Part shown: positions 1-5,619 of the stretch, one piece after another | Layout of the letters: the number at the start of each line of letters is the position of its first letter | Position numbering within the stretch: the stretch's first letter is position 1 | Origin: Candidatus Thorarchaeota archaeon | Lineage (GTDB): Archaea > Asgardarchaeota > Thorarchaeia > Thorarchaeales > Thorarchaeaceae | Assembly (NCBI GenBank): GCA_016839345.1 | Contig: JAEOUL010000184.1 | Coordinates: 1-5,619, forward strand | Length of the DNA: 5,619 nucleotides | Direction: 5' to 3' | Notes under the pieces: generated by a model | The model's input: the letters and a program-made list of their open reading frames with translations, nothing else | Database searches by the model: none | Told to the model about the DNA's origin: nothing | Position numbers and translations under genes: made by a program

Positions 1-1
1 A

Positions 2-685
2 AAAACAAGAACTGTTCGGGATTCTGATGGGACTTCTAGAACCGAAACCTACACTGATTATGAGACTGGATATGTTCCTGTTCAGGATGAGATTCATACT
101 GATACAGACGAACCCCTCCTGGCTCGGAAAGGTGCTAGGTTCTATGGGCTTGAGGGTTATCTTGATACCATCAACCTGAGCAAAACAGTTCCTTACGATT
201 TTGAAAAGATCAAGGATCTTGAACCAACAATGTTGAATGCAGAAATCGGACAGAAAGAGTTCGAATTGGCTGCTCATTCACGCGTGGCTGATAGACACAG
301 AGCACAGGCAGCAAGCGGATTAGCCGAGCTCTTTGACTGTAGGACAACCACAAGTGTGAGGGGCACGACCTATCTGCAAGCGCCATTCTCTCTGATTCGC
401 TACAAATTCCAAGGTGACCTATACAAAGCTGCAATTGATGGTCATACTGGAAAAGTTGTGCAGGGTGAAATTCCAATCACAATGGGCCAGCGTGTTCTAT
501 GGACTCTAGTGGGTCTTATAGGTATCATTATGGCTGGTGTTGGAGGAGAACTACTCATGATGGGAATGGGAACTGAAGAGATGTTGTTCACAGTTGGTGG
601 AATCGCATCTATAATCCTTGGAATAATACTGACATTCGCTGGTTTCCGAGTTCTGATAATGACCCAGCGAACGAAGAAGGGGTGA
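2..685 (+). CDS. Two-helix membrane protein, paralog of the downstream zinc-ribbon protein (5' end missing)
   Basis: The reading frame is open from the left edge, so this gene begins outside the window. The ATG at 230 is internal: 76 further codons upstream are open and align with the neighbouring paralog. The visible 227 residues contain a hydrophilic, probably cytoplasmic part (1-120), then a segment at 124-158 with a proline, a tyrosine, YKA and TGKV, then two hydrophobic helices (about 163-183 and 194-219), and a basic tail TQRTKKG. The downstream gene has the same order and spacing: the 16 residues ending in YK and the 18 from YK to the closing proline align without gaps. The function is unknown. 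By analogy a zinc ribbon may lie in the missing N-terminus, but this cannot be seen. The basic tail and soluble region suggest both ends lie inside the cell. The gene is the first of a two-gene operon, with 4 bp before the next start. Confident as a gene, not as a function. Confidence 0.88.
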   Translation, partial: KTRTVRDSDGTSRTETYTDYETGYVPVQDEIHTDTDEPLLARKGARFYGLEGYLDTINLSKTVPYDFEKIKDLEPTMLNAEIGQKEFELAAHSRVADRHRAQAASGLAELFDCRTTTSVRGTTYLQAPFSLIRYKFQGDLYKAAIDGHTGKVVQGEIPITMGQRVLWTLVGLIGIIMAGVGGELLMMGMGTEEMLFTVGGIASIILGIILTFAGFRVLIMTQRTKKG

Positions 686-686
686 T
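679..686 (+). promoter_or_regulatory. Shine-Dalgarno site for the second zinc-ribbon operon gene
   Basis: GGGGTGAT matches the archaeal anti-SD complement GGAGGTGAT except for one missing base. It overlaps the stop codon of the upstream gene (683-685) and lies three bases before the ATG at 690. It fixes that start and suggests coupled translation of the two paralogs. Confidence 0.7.
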
Positions 687-689
687 ATC

Positions 690-1661
690 ATGGCAAGATG
701 TGCGTTCTGTGATGCAGATTTTGATACTGGTCCTGGCGACCTTCTGCTTGTCTGCCCGTACTGCGGTACTGCTCAGACAACCGATGGTGCGAAGTTTACT
801 GACCACTATATGATTAGAGTCCACTTTGATCAACATGAGTCTCAGACAACCCTTCTCGATTGGGTTTCAAAACAACTCGGTGCTCCGGAAGACCTACCAG
901 CCAAAGCGAGATTTCTATCAGCTGAGCAAATCTGGTATCCATTTTGGATAACTAGAGTCGATGCTGATACAACTTACCGGGGACTTGGTCGAGATGCTCA
1001 TTTCCATAATGAGTGGCCTCAAAGGAGAGGTGCTTACAAGAACATTGAATATTTCTGGAAGCCTGAATCAGGTCAGTTTGTCCGAAGACACGAGATAAAC
1101 ATAGCAGCGGTGAAAGATATAGACGAAGATATTCGTCATCATCCTATACCAACTCGTGCAAAGGAGTTCTTCAGTCATGCACATGCTGAGGAGTTCGATG
1201 GAAGAGTGCTTCACAGCAATATGACCATAGAACAGGCTAAGAGCATGGCTGAACAGATTGCCAAGGATAAACAGACTCAACTGGTTCTTCAAGAGGTCGA
1301 TAAGATTGAGACAAGAGAAGACAAACTCGAAGTCGGTGAAACTTTCTTGGTTCATGTTCCAGTCTGGGAACTCCAATATCGTTACGGGAATAGGAAATAC
1401 AAAGCCTCAGTTTCGGCTCCAACGGGTTACGTGATCGAGAGTAAGTATCCTCGATCAATGGCCTTCAGAGCTGCCGGGATCGGAGTCGGTCTCATCATGC
1501 TTTTGATTGGTGCTGGGCTTATTGCGCTTGCATTAGACCTTCTGGGTATAGGAGCAATCCTTCCTGGTGGCGGTTTGATTTCCGGTGGATTACTACTCAT
1601 CATTGGTCTTGTCTTAATGTACAAAGGAGCCTCTCGCAAAGAGGCTAAAGAGGCAGTGTAG
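690..1661 (+). CDS. Zinc-ribbon membrane protein with two C-terminal helices
   Basis: This 323-residue protein opens with a zinc ribbon: Cys4-x2-Cys7 and Cys22-x2-Cys25 (CPYCGT). A mixed soluble region follows, with a YPFW motif at 83-86 and TTYRG at 94-98. Next is a helical, charged stretch rich in E, K and Q (about 178-212), then the segment shared with the upstream gene (219-254: VPVWELQY, YKA, TGYV). Two glycine-rich hydrophobic helices lie at about 258-283 and 289-311, and the tail is short and charged (KGASRKEAKEAV). There is no signal peptide, so the zinc ribbon should face the cytoplasm. Proteins of this layout are common in archaea and bacteria and carry generic zinc-ribbon or mistaken PriA-type names; I see no helicase motif here and assign no enzyme activity. 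The start is well supported by the SD at 679-686. The gene is probably co-transcribed with its upstream paralog and ends in a hairpin overlapping its stop codon. Confidence 0.93.
   Translation: MARCAFCDADFDTGPGDLLLVCPYCGTAQTTDGAKFTDHYMIRVHFDQHESQTTLLDWVSKQLGAPEDLPAKARFLSAEQIWYPFWITRVDADTTYRGLGRDAHFHNEWPQRRGAYKNIEYFWKPESGQFVRRHEINIAAVKDIDEDIRHHPIPTRAKEFFSHAHAEEFDGRVLHSNMTIEQAKSMAEQIAKDKQTQLVLQEVDKIETREDKLEVGETFLVHVPVWELQYRYGNRKYKASVSAPTGYVIESKYPRSMAFRAAGIGVGLIMLLIGAGLIALALDLLGIGAILPGGGLISGGLLLIIGLVLMYKGASRKEAKEAV
1628..1646 (+). repeat. Small inverted repeat at the end of the zinc-ribbon gene
   Basis: AGCCTCT (1628-1634) and AGAGGCT (1640-1646) form a 7-bp stem around a 5-base loop, nine bases before the terminator hairpin. 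It lies in codons for the charged tail, so it may be a by-product of the coding sequence. With the next hairpin it would give two stems in series at the transcript end. Confidence 0.4.
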
Positions 1662-1690
1662 GGAAACCTACACTCCTTTCTTTTTGTTTT
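1655..1690 (+). terminator. GNRA-loop hairpin plus T-rich tract at the end of the zinc-ribbon operon
   Basis: AGTGTAGG (1655-1662) pairs perfectly with CCTACACT (1667-1674) around a GAAA tetraloop. Ten bases are then almost all pyrimidine, and TTTCTTTTTGTTTT runs from 1677 to 1690. The stop codon TAG (1659-1661) lies inside the left arm. Archaeal termination is known to depend mainly on the T-tract, so the tract is the likely functional part and the hairpin may protect the mRNA 3' end. The T-tract serves only the + strand. Confidence 0.72.
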
Positions 1691-2858
1691 AACTGAGCCT
1701 ACTTAGTGGTGAACTATTCTCAACAGTCTTGAAAGAACCACTGAAGGTATCAAGTAGTGGATACTCTTCTGTCCAGACAGTCAGGCTTGGTGAAAGTAAC
1801 GATTCAAGAACCAGGAATGCATTATTCCGTGTATCTAGCTCAAGTGGATCTGACTCGAGCGCTGCTTTTACTCCTGCTCTAACAATCCAAGGTCCAAGTA
1901 TACTGTTGTTACTACTTCTAGCAAAATGGAATATCGTCATATGAGAATTTTCTCTGTTCTTTACTAGATTCTCGTACGCCGAAAATCTCGCGTGATCCGC
2001 ATAGACCGCAGTCTTCGGGTCGCTGACACTTCTCTTCAAGTGTTCAAAGCTTGAACCTTTTTCAAGCCCCTTTTGAGTTCTCTCAACTCTGAGATAATCA
2101 ACTCGTGATTCGCCGGGTTGCAAAAGAATCGTGAAATTTTCACCAAGTATTTCAGATGTGCAGAGCCGATATGATGACGCATGAGGCTTTTCAACCAATT
2201 CCATCAGACTACGATTGATATATGCATCAATGACAGCTTTGTATGCACCTCGTGTTGGAACTAGTCTTCGACTATCAAGCCGTCCTAGAAGTCCGGTTGA
2301 CATGAGACGAGCTACCTGATCTAATGAATAATCGTAGTCAAGTAGTTTCCATGTCGATTCAGATGCAGGAATATCAAGTTGAGTAATCCTTTTGGCTACT
2401 CTACTAATCTCAGGGTCTGAAACAATCTCCAATGAACTGATTTCAACAGCAGGACTTGAAGGAAGCTGCCCTCCGAGGGGATTGAGATTTCTTTGAGGAA
2501 GTTTCGTAGTTTCAATTTCTAATGCAACAGGGCTTACTGATAGAGCTATAGTCTGCAAGACTTCGATAAATTCGGAGGATTCCATAGCCCTTGCATTTAT
2601 TGATACCGAAAATCTGTACAATTCTCGTCGCATAGCCAGAATTGCGTCTCGGTCCAACCCACACCAAGACTCGGGATGATCAAATATTGAAAGATGATTG
2701 TGAGGATTTACCGATGCTAGAATTCCCGCCTTCATTATAGGATACTTCGCAGCCTCTATAGACAATCCGGGTGGACTATAGACAGTCATCTGTTTGTTCG
2801 TGGCTGCGGGCTCAAGTTGCATCTGTGTTGTTCCAATATGGCCAATTGCCAAATCCAT
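1689..2858 (-). CDS. Archaeal Nre-family DNA repair protein, divergent
   Basis: This 389-residue soluble protein belongs to the archaeal Nre family (COG1602; Nre_N and Nre_C domains). The N-terminal domain shows SPP (28-30) followed by a KYP segment (38-40), then a DHPESW segment (60-65), which is the usual place of the SPERW-like motif. LNPLG lies at 125-129. The strongest signature is TGLLGRLDSRRLVPTR at 188-203, matching the family's (S)AGLLG..RRLVPTRW. LGPWIVR (321-327) matches the region where the family has P.GVW.VRE. Family members act in DNA damage tolerance; Haloferax NreA is reported to bind PCNA through a C-terminal PIP box. Here the C-terminus (SSPLSRLS) has no PIP box and the N-terminus has no CxxC zinc finger. 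ATG 2858 is the farthest upstream ATG, GTG or TTG before an in-frame TAG at 2931-2933, but no well-spaced SD precedes it, so translation may be leaderless or the start may be later. It is convergent with the zinc-ribbon operon, 27 bp away, and divergent from the glycosyltransferase. Confidence 0.85.
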   Translation of the reverse strand: MDLAIGHIGTTQMQLEPAATNKQMTVYSPPGLSIEAAKYPIMKAGILASVNPHNHLSIFDHPESWCGLDRDAILAMRRELYRFSVSINARAMESSEFIEVLQTIALSVSPVALEIETTKLPQRNLNPLGGQLPSSPAVEISSLEIVSDPEISRVAKRITQLDIPASESTWKLLDYDYSLDQVARLMSTGLLGRLDSRRLVPTRGAYKAVIDAYINRSLMELVEKPHASSYRLCTSEILGENFTILLQPGESRVDYLRVERTQKGLEKGSSFEHLKRSVSDPKTAVYADHARFSAYENLVKNRENSHMTIFHFARSSNNSILGPWIVRAGVKAALESDPLELDTRNNAFLVLESLLSPSLTVWTEEYPLLDTFSGSFKTVENSSPLSRLS

Positions 2859-3038
2859 ACCCCCGTCTAGGTGGACCTCAACATTAGAGGGAAAACGTTT
2901 GCTAAGTCTATTCTTGGATGTTCTATTCCTCTATAATGAATTACAAAATCCGTGGGGGAGGTGTCCGAAAGTATCCTAAGGCTCGAAAAACATATAGTCC
3001 TAACATTTCAGGCCTATTACACTCACAGTGAGAGCATC
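2859..3038. other. Divergent intergenic region between the Nre and glycosyltransferase genes
   Basis: This is the only sizeable non-coding stretch (180 bp). It holds the likely + strand promoter at 2984-2997 and a strong SD-like string GGAGGTG (2957-2963) with no suitably spaced start behind it. It also holds a TATA-like CTATAATG on + at 2931-2938; the same place reads CATTATAG on the other strand and could be the Nre promoter, giving a leader of about 50 bases. No complete RNA gene was recognised. Confidence 0.55.
2984..2997 (+). promoter_or_regulatory. Probable BRE/TATA promoter of the glycosyltransferase gene
   Basis: CGAAAA (2984-2989) followed by ACATATAG (2990-2997) resembles an archaeal BRE plus TATA box. 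With the usual spacing of about 25 bases, transcription would start near 3020. That gives a leader of about 19 bases before the ATG at 3039. A GTGA at 3028-3031 lies seven bases before that ATG and may serve as a weak SD. A second TATA-like string, CTATAATG, lies at 2931-2938, so the choice of promoter is not settled. Confidence 0.5.
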
Positions 3039-4670
3039 ATGAACGAATCTACGGAACCACATTCTGATCCAGACAGTAAAACTGAGTCTGTATCAGAGCA
3101 GAAAAATGACTCCCTCAGAATGATGACAAAAGGTTGGTTATCATCAAATCAAGATTCAGTGATTCTATTCATCACAGCGGTGACAGCTACCCTGCTTTCC
3201 AGTATCTACTATATTATTGCAATGCTTGAACTCGGAATGCCCGGTTTTACACTAGATGATTCTTGGATTCATCTACAGTTTGCTCGAACTATCTATGAAG
3301 GAACTCCTTGGGAATACTCTCCTGGATATCCAAGTACTGGATCGACAAGTCCACTCTGGTCACTTTTGTTATCGGTTCTTTTCATTTTTTCATCTGACAC
3401 AATAACACTAGTTTGGGGCGTCTTTCTCATATCAATGGTTTTCTTCATTGCATGTTCCTACCTTGTAGGGCATTTGGTCCGAAACTATACAGAGAGCGTA
3501 TCTTGGGGAACTGTAGCAATCATTGGTTTTGTTATCATTCCTCGAAATACATGGTTGATGCTATCCGGAATGGAAACCCCTCTTTTCCTCTTTATTCTAT
3601 TACTTTCCATATGGTTTCTTGATAAGACTGACCTAAAATACGACCTCTTACTTGGGGTAATAGCAGGATTAGCATACCTGTCAAGACCTGAAGGCATAAT
3701 AGTTGCAATCCTATTGATACCAACTCGGTTTGTTTTGCTTGGATATCAAAAAGGAGTGAGTTACAGACGAATCCAGGCACTATTTCTTTCCGCGGTTATA
3801 GCTTTTCTCATTGTTATACCATGGATTCTTCACTGCATGAGTGTAACTGGTTATCCATTGCCTGATACATTCTATGCCAAGGTTCATGCCCCTACAGAAT
3901 TTGAAAAAAGCGCCTGGGATACATGGTGGCAGTTTTTCATACGAGAAATGCCCTTTCTAACTATTGGAATGGCCGCTGGGGCTTATCTAATTCTAAGAAA
4001 AAAACCATATCCTTGGATACTCGCGGTGGCATTGACAATTCTATATAGACTATCGACTCCATATGCCTCTCTCATTAATAATGCCAGATACTTGGTTCCT
4101 ATATTTGATCTGTTCTTCATAACTGCAATAGTTTTTTCAGCTTGGCTTATACGGCATGCGTTCACAATGATTTTGAAACTAAAAGAGGCAACCGAAACGC
4201 GATTTCTAGCAGTTACAGTAGTTACTCTGCTTCTTGTTGTTCCTGTAATCCCATACTACATGGAACAAGCGAACTATTTCTCGAAGTCTGTAAGAACGAT
4301 CAATGATATGCATGTCAACATTGGAAATTGGATTGCTGATAATACTCCTGAAGATGCCGTCTTTGCGACTCATGATGCTGGTGCGATTCGTTTCATATCT
4401 GGACGTAGAATGATTGACATCGCTGGTCTAGTGAGTCCTGATATTATTCATGGTAATATGACTCCTCCTGAAACTCTAAGGTATCTCCATGAACAAGGCT
4501 GTAACTACTTTGTCTTCTTTGATGAATTGTTCCAATATTGGCGCATTTACTTGCCTTGGTCTGCAGTTGAACAGTTATACACAGTTCACATTCCTCCGGA
4601 AATATACGCAAGTGCTGGTAGGGATACTATGTCTGTATGGCAAATACTATGGGAGTATACATCCTACTGA
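3039..4670 (+). CDS. GT-C type membrane glycosyltransferase
   Basis: A polytopic membrane protein of 543 residues from ATG 3039. It has a hydrophilic N-terminus (1-38), a first helix (about 40-62), then an extracytoplasmic loop with TLDDSWIHLQFA (71-82), a DD pair where GT-C enzymes place the catalytic acid. Further family marks are STGSTSPLW (99-107), SGMETPLF (176-183), SRPEG (215-219) and LPDTFYAK (274-281). About ten helices in all reach to about residue 405. A soluble C-terminal domain (about 415-543) has NIGNWIADNTPEDA, HDAGAI and GRRMIDIAGL. The SGMETP, SRPEG and LP(N/D)T(F/Y)YAK set is typical of a large group related to ArnT/PMT and AftB-like transferases, which use a polyprenyl-phosphate-linked sugar outside the membrane. 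The acceptor and sugar cannot be told. The start could instead be GTG 2952 or 2961, adding 29 or 26 residues, but the TATA box at 2990 lies inside that extension. The gene stands alone, with no other glycosylation gene in view. Confidence 0.85.
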   Translation: MNESTEPHSDPDSKTESVSEQKNDSLRMMTKGWLSSNQDSVILFITAVTATLLSSIYYIIAMLELGMPGFTLDDSWIHLQFARTIYEGTPWEYSPGYPSTGSTSPLWSLLLSVLFIFSSDTITLVWGVFLISMVFFIACSYLVGHLVRNYTESVSWGTVAIIGFVIIPRNTWLMLSGMETPLFLFILLLSIWFLDKTDLKYDLLLGVIAGLAYLSRPEGIIVAILLIPTRFVLLGYQKGVSYRRIQALFLSAVIAFLIVIPWILHCMSVTGYPLPDTFYAKVHAPTEFEKSAWDTWWQFFIREMPFLTIGMAAGAYLILRKKPYPWILAVALTILYRLSTPYASLINNARYLVPIFDLFFITAIVFSAWLIRHAFTMILKLKEATETRFLAVTVVTLLLVVPVIPYYMEQANYFSKSVRTINDMHVNIGNWIADNTPEDAVFATHDAGAIRFISGRRMIDIAGLVSPDIIHGNMTPPETLRYLHEQGCNYFVFFDELFQYWRIYLPWSAVEQLYTVHIPPEIYASAGRDTMSVWQILWEYTSY

Positions 4671-4680
4671 TTTTCTTTTT
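4671..4680 (+). terminator. T-tract terminator after the glycosyltransferase gene
   Basis: TTTTCTTTTT follows directly after the TGA stop (4668-4670). Such tracts are the main signal for archaeal RNA polymerase release. No stable hairpin is seen. It lies within the 18-bp gap to the convergent editing gene. Confidence 0.7.
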
Positions 4681-4688
4681 ATGACCTC

Positions 4689-5619
4689 TTATCTCTTAGA
4701 CAGGGAGTTCCTTACATGTGACACTATTTGTTCGTAGAGCCCTTTCGGATCATCTACATCCACAAATCCTCCTGTATATGCATCTTCACTCCCACCGCCT
4801 TTTCCACCCAGATTTTCAATAGTTTTTGAGATGTAGTGTTGAGCATCGTGAGGTGTAGAGAATGTACGGAAGATGATTTGCGATTTCTGTCCGGGAGCAA
4901 AAAGCAGTAAAATTGCAGTTTCTGAAAATATGAATTGGTTGGCAAGGTTTTTGAGAGATTTAGATTCAAAGCCGGGGAGGTATTCATGTCTAAAGAGAAT
5001 TCCTTCAACGTTTTCTATGTGCGGTCCTTCTAATAGTAAATCATTAAATTTCTCAATCATTTGAGACTTATCTTCAACTGCCATCTTCGCCTTATCCAGT
5101 ACAGATCCAATTTGTTCCATCTCAAAGGGGTATGAGTTTTTACGAAGTAGAACATTGTTGAATAATTCCTTTGTCAGCGATATTGCTCCATCTCCCGATA
5201 CAAACTCGATTCTTGTGTTCCCCTCACTATGTCGAATATCCACCACTTTGAAGAATCGTATCTGACCTGTGCTCTCTACATGAATTCCAGAACATGCTGA
5301 GCTATCTAATTCTCCTACACTTACAACTCTCAGTTTTTCATGCTTTCCCGCAAGTCCTTCACGGGTTCTAACAGAAGGATCAATTTTGTTAGCATCAACA
5401 TATTGACTCTCTACTGGTGTGTCGAGACTGATAATTCGTTGAACTTCACTTTCTGCATTGAACACTTCCTCGAATGAAGCAGTTACGCCAACGAGTTCAA
5501 CATTTCCGTGCAATCCATCAATCCAAATGTTTCCGACTTCAAGTTGTGGATATTTCTTCTTCAAGATAGAAACGAAAATGTGTTCTGAGGTATGATTCCT
5601 CATCATGGATGTTCGCCAC
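4689..5619 (-). CDS. AlaX-type alanyl-tRNA editing protein with DHHA1 domain (5' end missing)
   Basis: The 309 visible residues match the AlaRS-type editing domain plus DHHA1. Residues are counted from the first complete codon at the right edge (W1). The zinc-site motif is H9-T-S-E-H13, normally HTxxH. The second half is C109-S-G-I-H113 followed by VESTGQI, where the family usually has CGGTHV..TGEIG. RIEFVSGDGA follows. A helical linker (about 160-210) leads to a C-terminal DHHA1 domain with GGKGGG (271-276) and AYTGG. AlaX proteins remove wrongly attached serine or glycine from tRNA-Ala; they act freely in the cytoplasm and lack the aminoacylation domain. A visible ATG at 5606 lies only four residues before the first histidine, with no good SD, and the frame stays open to the edge. 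The gene therefore probably starts outside, with the usual N-terminal barrel half, as in long (AlaX-L) forms of about 400 residues. It converges on the glycosyltransferase gene. Confidence 0.85.
   Translation of the reverse strand, partial: WRTSMMRNHTSEHIFVSILKKKYPQLEVGNIWIDGLHGNVELVGVTASFEEVFNAESEVQRIISLDTPVESQYVDANKIDPSVRTREGLAGKHEKLRVVSVGELDSSACSGIHVESTGQIRFFKVVDIRHSEGNTRIEFVSGDGAISLTKELFNNVLLRKNSYPFEMEQIGSVLDKAKMAVEDKSQMIEKFNDLLLEGPHIENVEGILFRHEYLPGFESKSLKNLANQFIFSETAILLLFAPGQKSQIIFRTFSTPHDAQHYISKTIENLGGKGGGSEDAYTGGFVDVDDPKGLYEQIVSHVRNSLSKR

Noticed and set aside
230..685. Treating ATG 230 as the true start of the first gene.
   Set aside because: The frame is open to the left edge, no SD precedes the ATG, and the upstream residues align with the soluble part of the neighbouring paralog.
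1068..1376. Antisense reading frame of 102 codons inside the zinc-ribbon gene.
   Set aside because: It lies fully opposite a well-supported gene, has no recognisable motif, and its composition is that of a shadow frame. The same holds for the other frames opposite or overlapping the five called genes.
1729..1944. Small + strand frame opposite the Nre gene.
   Set aside because: Its serine-rich translation mirrors the complementary Nre codons and it has no SD or promoter.
2952..2985. Segment resembling the 5' part of a class II tRNA (GTGGGGG start, TCCGA, CTAAGGC, then CTCGAAA like a Ser anticodon loop).
   Set aside because: The D-loop lacks the GG pair, no anticodon-stem strand precedes the CTCGAAA, and no T-arm or matching CCCCCAC 3' acceptor strand is found downstream or upstream, so neither a normal nor a permuted tRNA can be built.
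4689..5606. Accepting ATG 5606 as a complete start of the editing gene.
   Set aside because: Only four residues would precede the first zinc ligand, whereas DHHA1-bearing AlaX forms carry an N-terminal barrel half; the frame is open to the edge and no SD is seen. It cannot be fully excluded from this window.
1..5619. A defence island, mobile element or multi-gene novel system.
   Set aside because: No transposase, integrase, nuclease, toxin-antitoxin pair, direct-repeat array or att-like repeat is visible; the three single genes are on alternating strands and belong to housekeeping-type families.

Overview
The window looks like ordinary chromosomal DNA from an archaeon. Four signs support this: a gene of the archaea-only Nre (Nre_N/Nre_C) family, an AlaX-type tRNA editing gene, a TATA-like box with an A-rich BRE upstream of one gene, and pyrimidine (T-rich) tracts directly after two genes. 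A GGGGTGAT Shine-Dalgarno sequence, which matches the archaeal 16S 3' end, precedes another gene. Moderate GC and the gene style would fit an Asgard lineage such as Thorarchaeota, but that is only a guess. I see no mobile element, CRISPR array, rRNA or complete tRNA.

Layout: (1) At 2-1661 (+) is a two-gene operon of paralogous membrane proteins. The first is cut by the left edge. The second has an N-terminal four-cysteine zinc ribbon. Both end in the same arrangement: a P..xxxY.....YKA......TG.V segment followed by two membrane helices. The operon ends in a GNRA-loop hairpin plus T-tract. (2) At 1689-2858 (-), convergent to the operon, is a divergent Nre-family DNA repair protein. (3) At 2859-3038 is a 180-bp divergent intergenic region with the likely promoter of the next gene. 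(4) At 3039-4670 (+) is a polytopic GT-C type glycosyltransferase with a T-tract right after its stop. (5) At 4689-5619 (-), convergent to it and cut by the right edge, is an AlaX-type alanyl-tRNA editing protein with a C-terminal DHHA1 domain.

The genes do not form one obvious pathway. The zinc-ribbon pair is the only operon and the only strong sign of co-function. The other three are separate transcription units for DNA repair, lipid-linked glycosylation and translation quality control. Coding is dense: the gaps are 4, 27, 180 and 18 bp. I do not see convincing evidence for a new multi-gene system. The most interesting items are the tandem paralog pair of unknown function, the Nre protein without a visible zinc finger or PCNA-binding tail, and the unusual zinc-site context of the AlaX protein.
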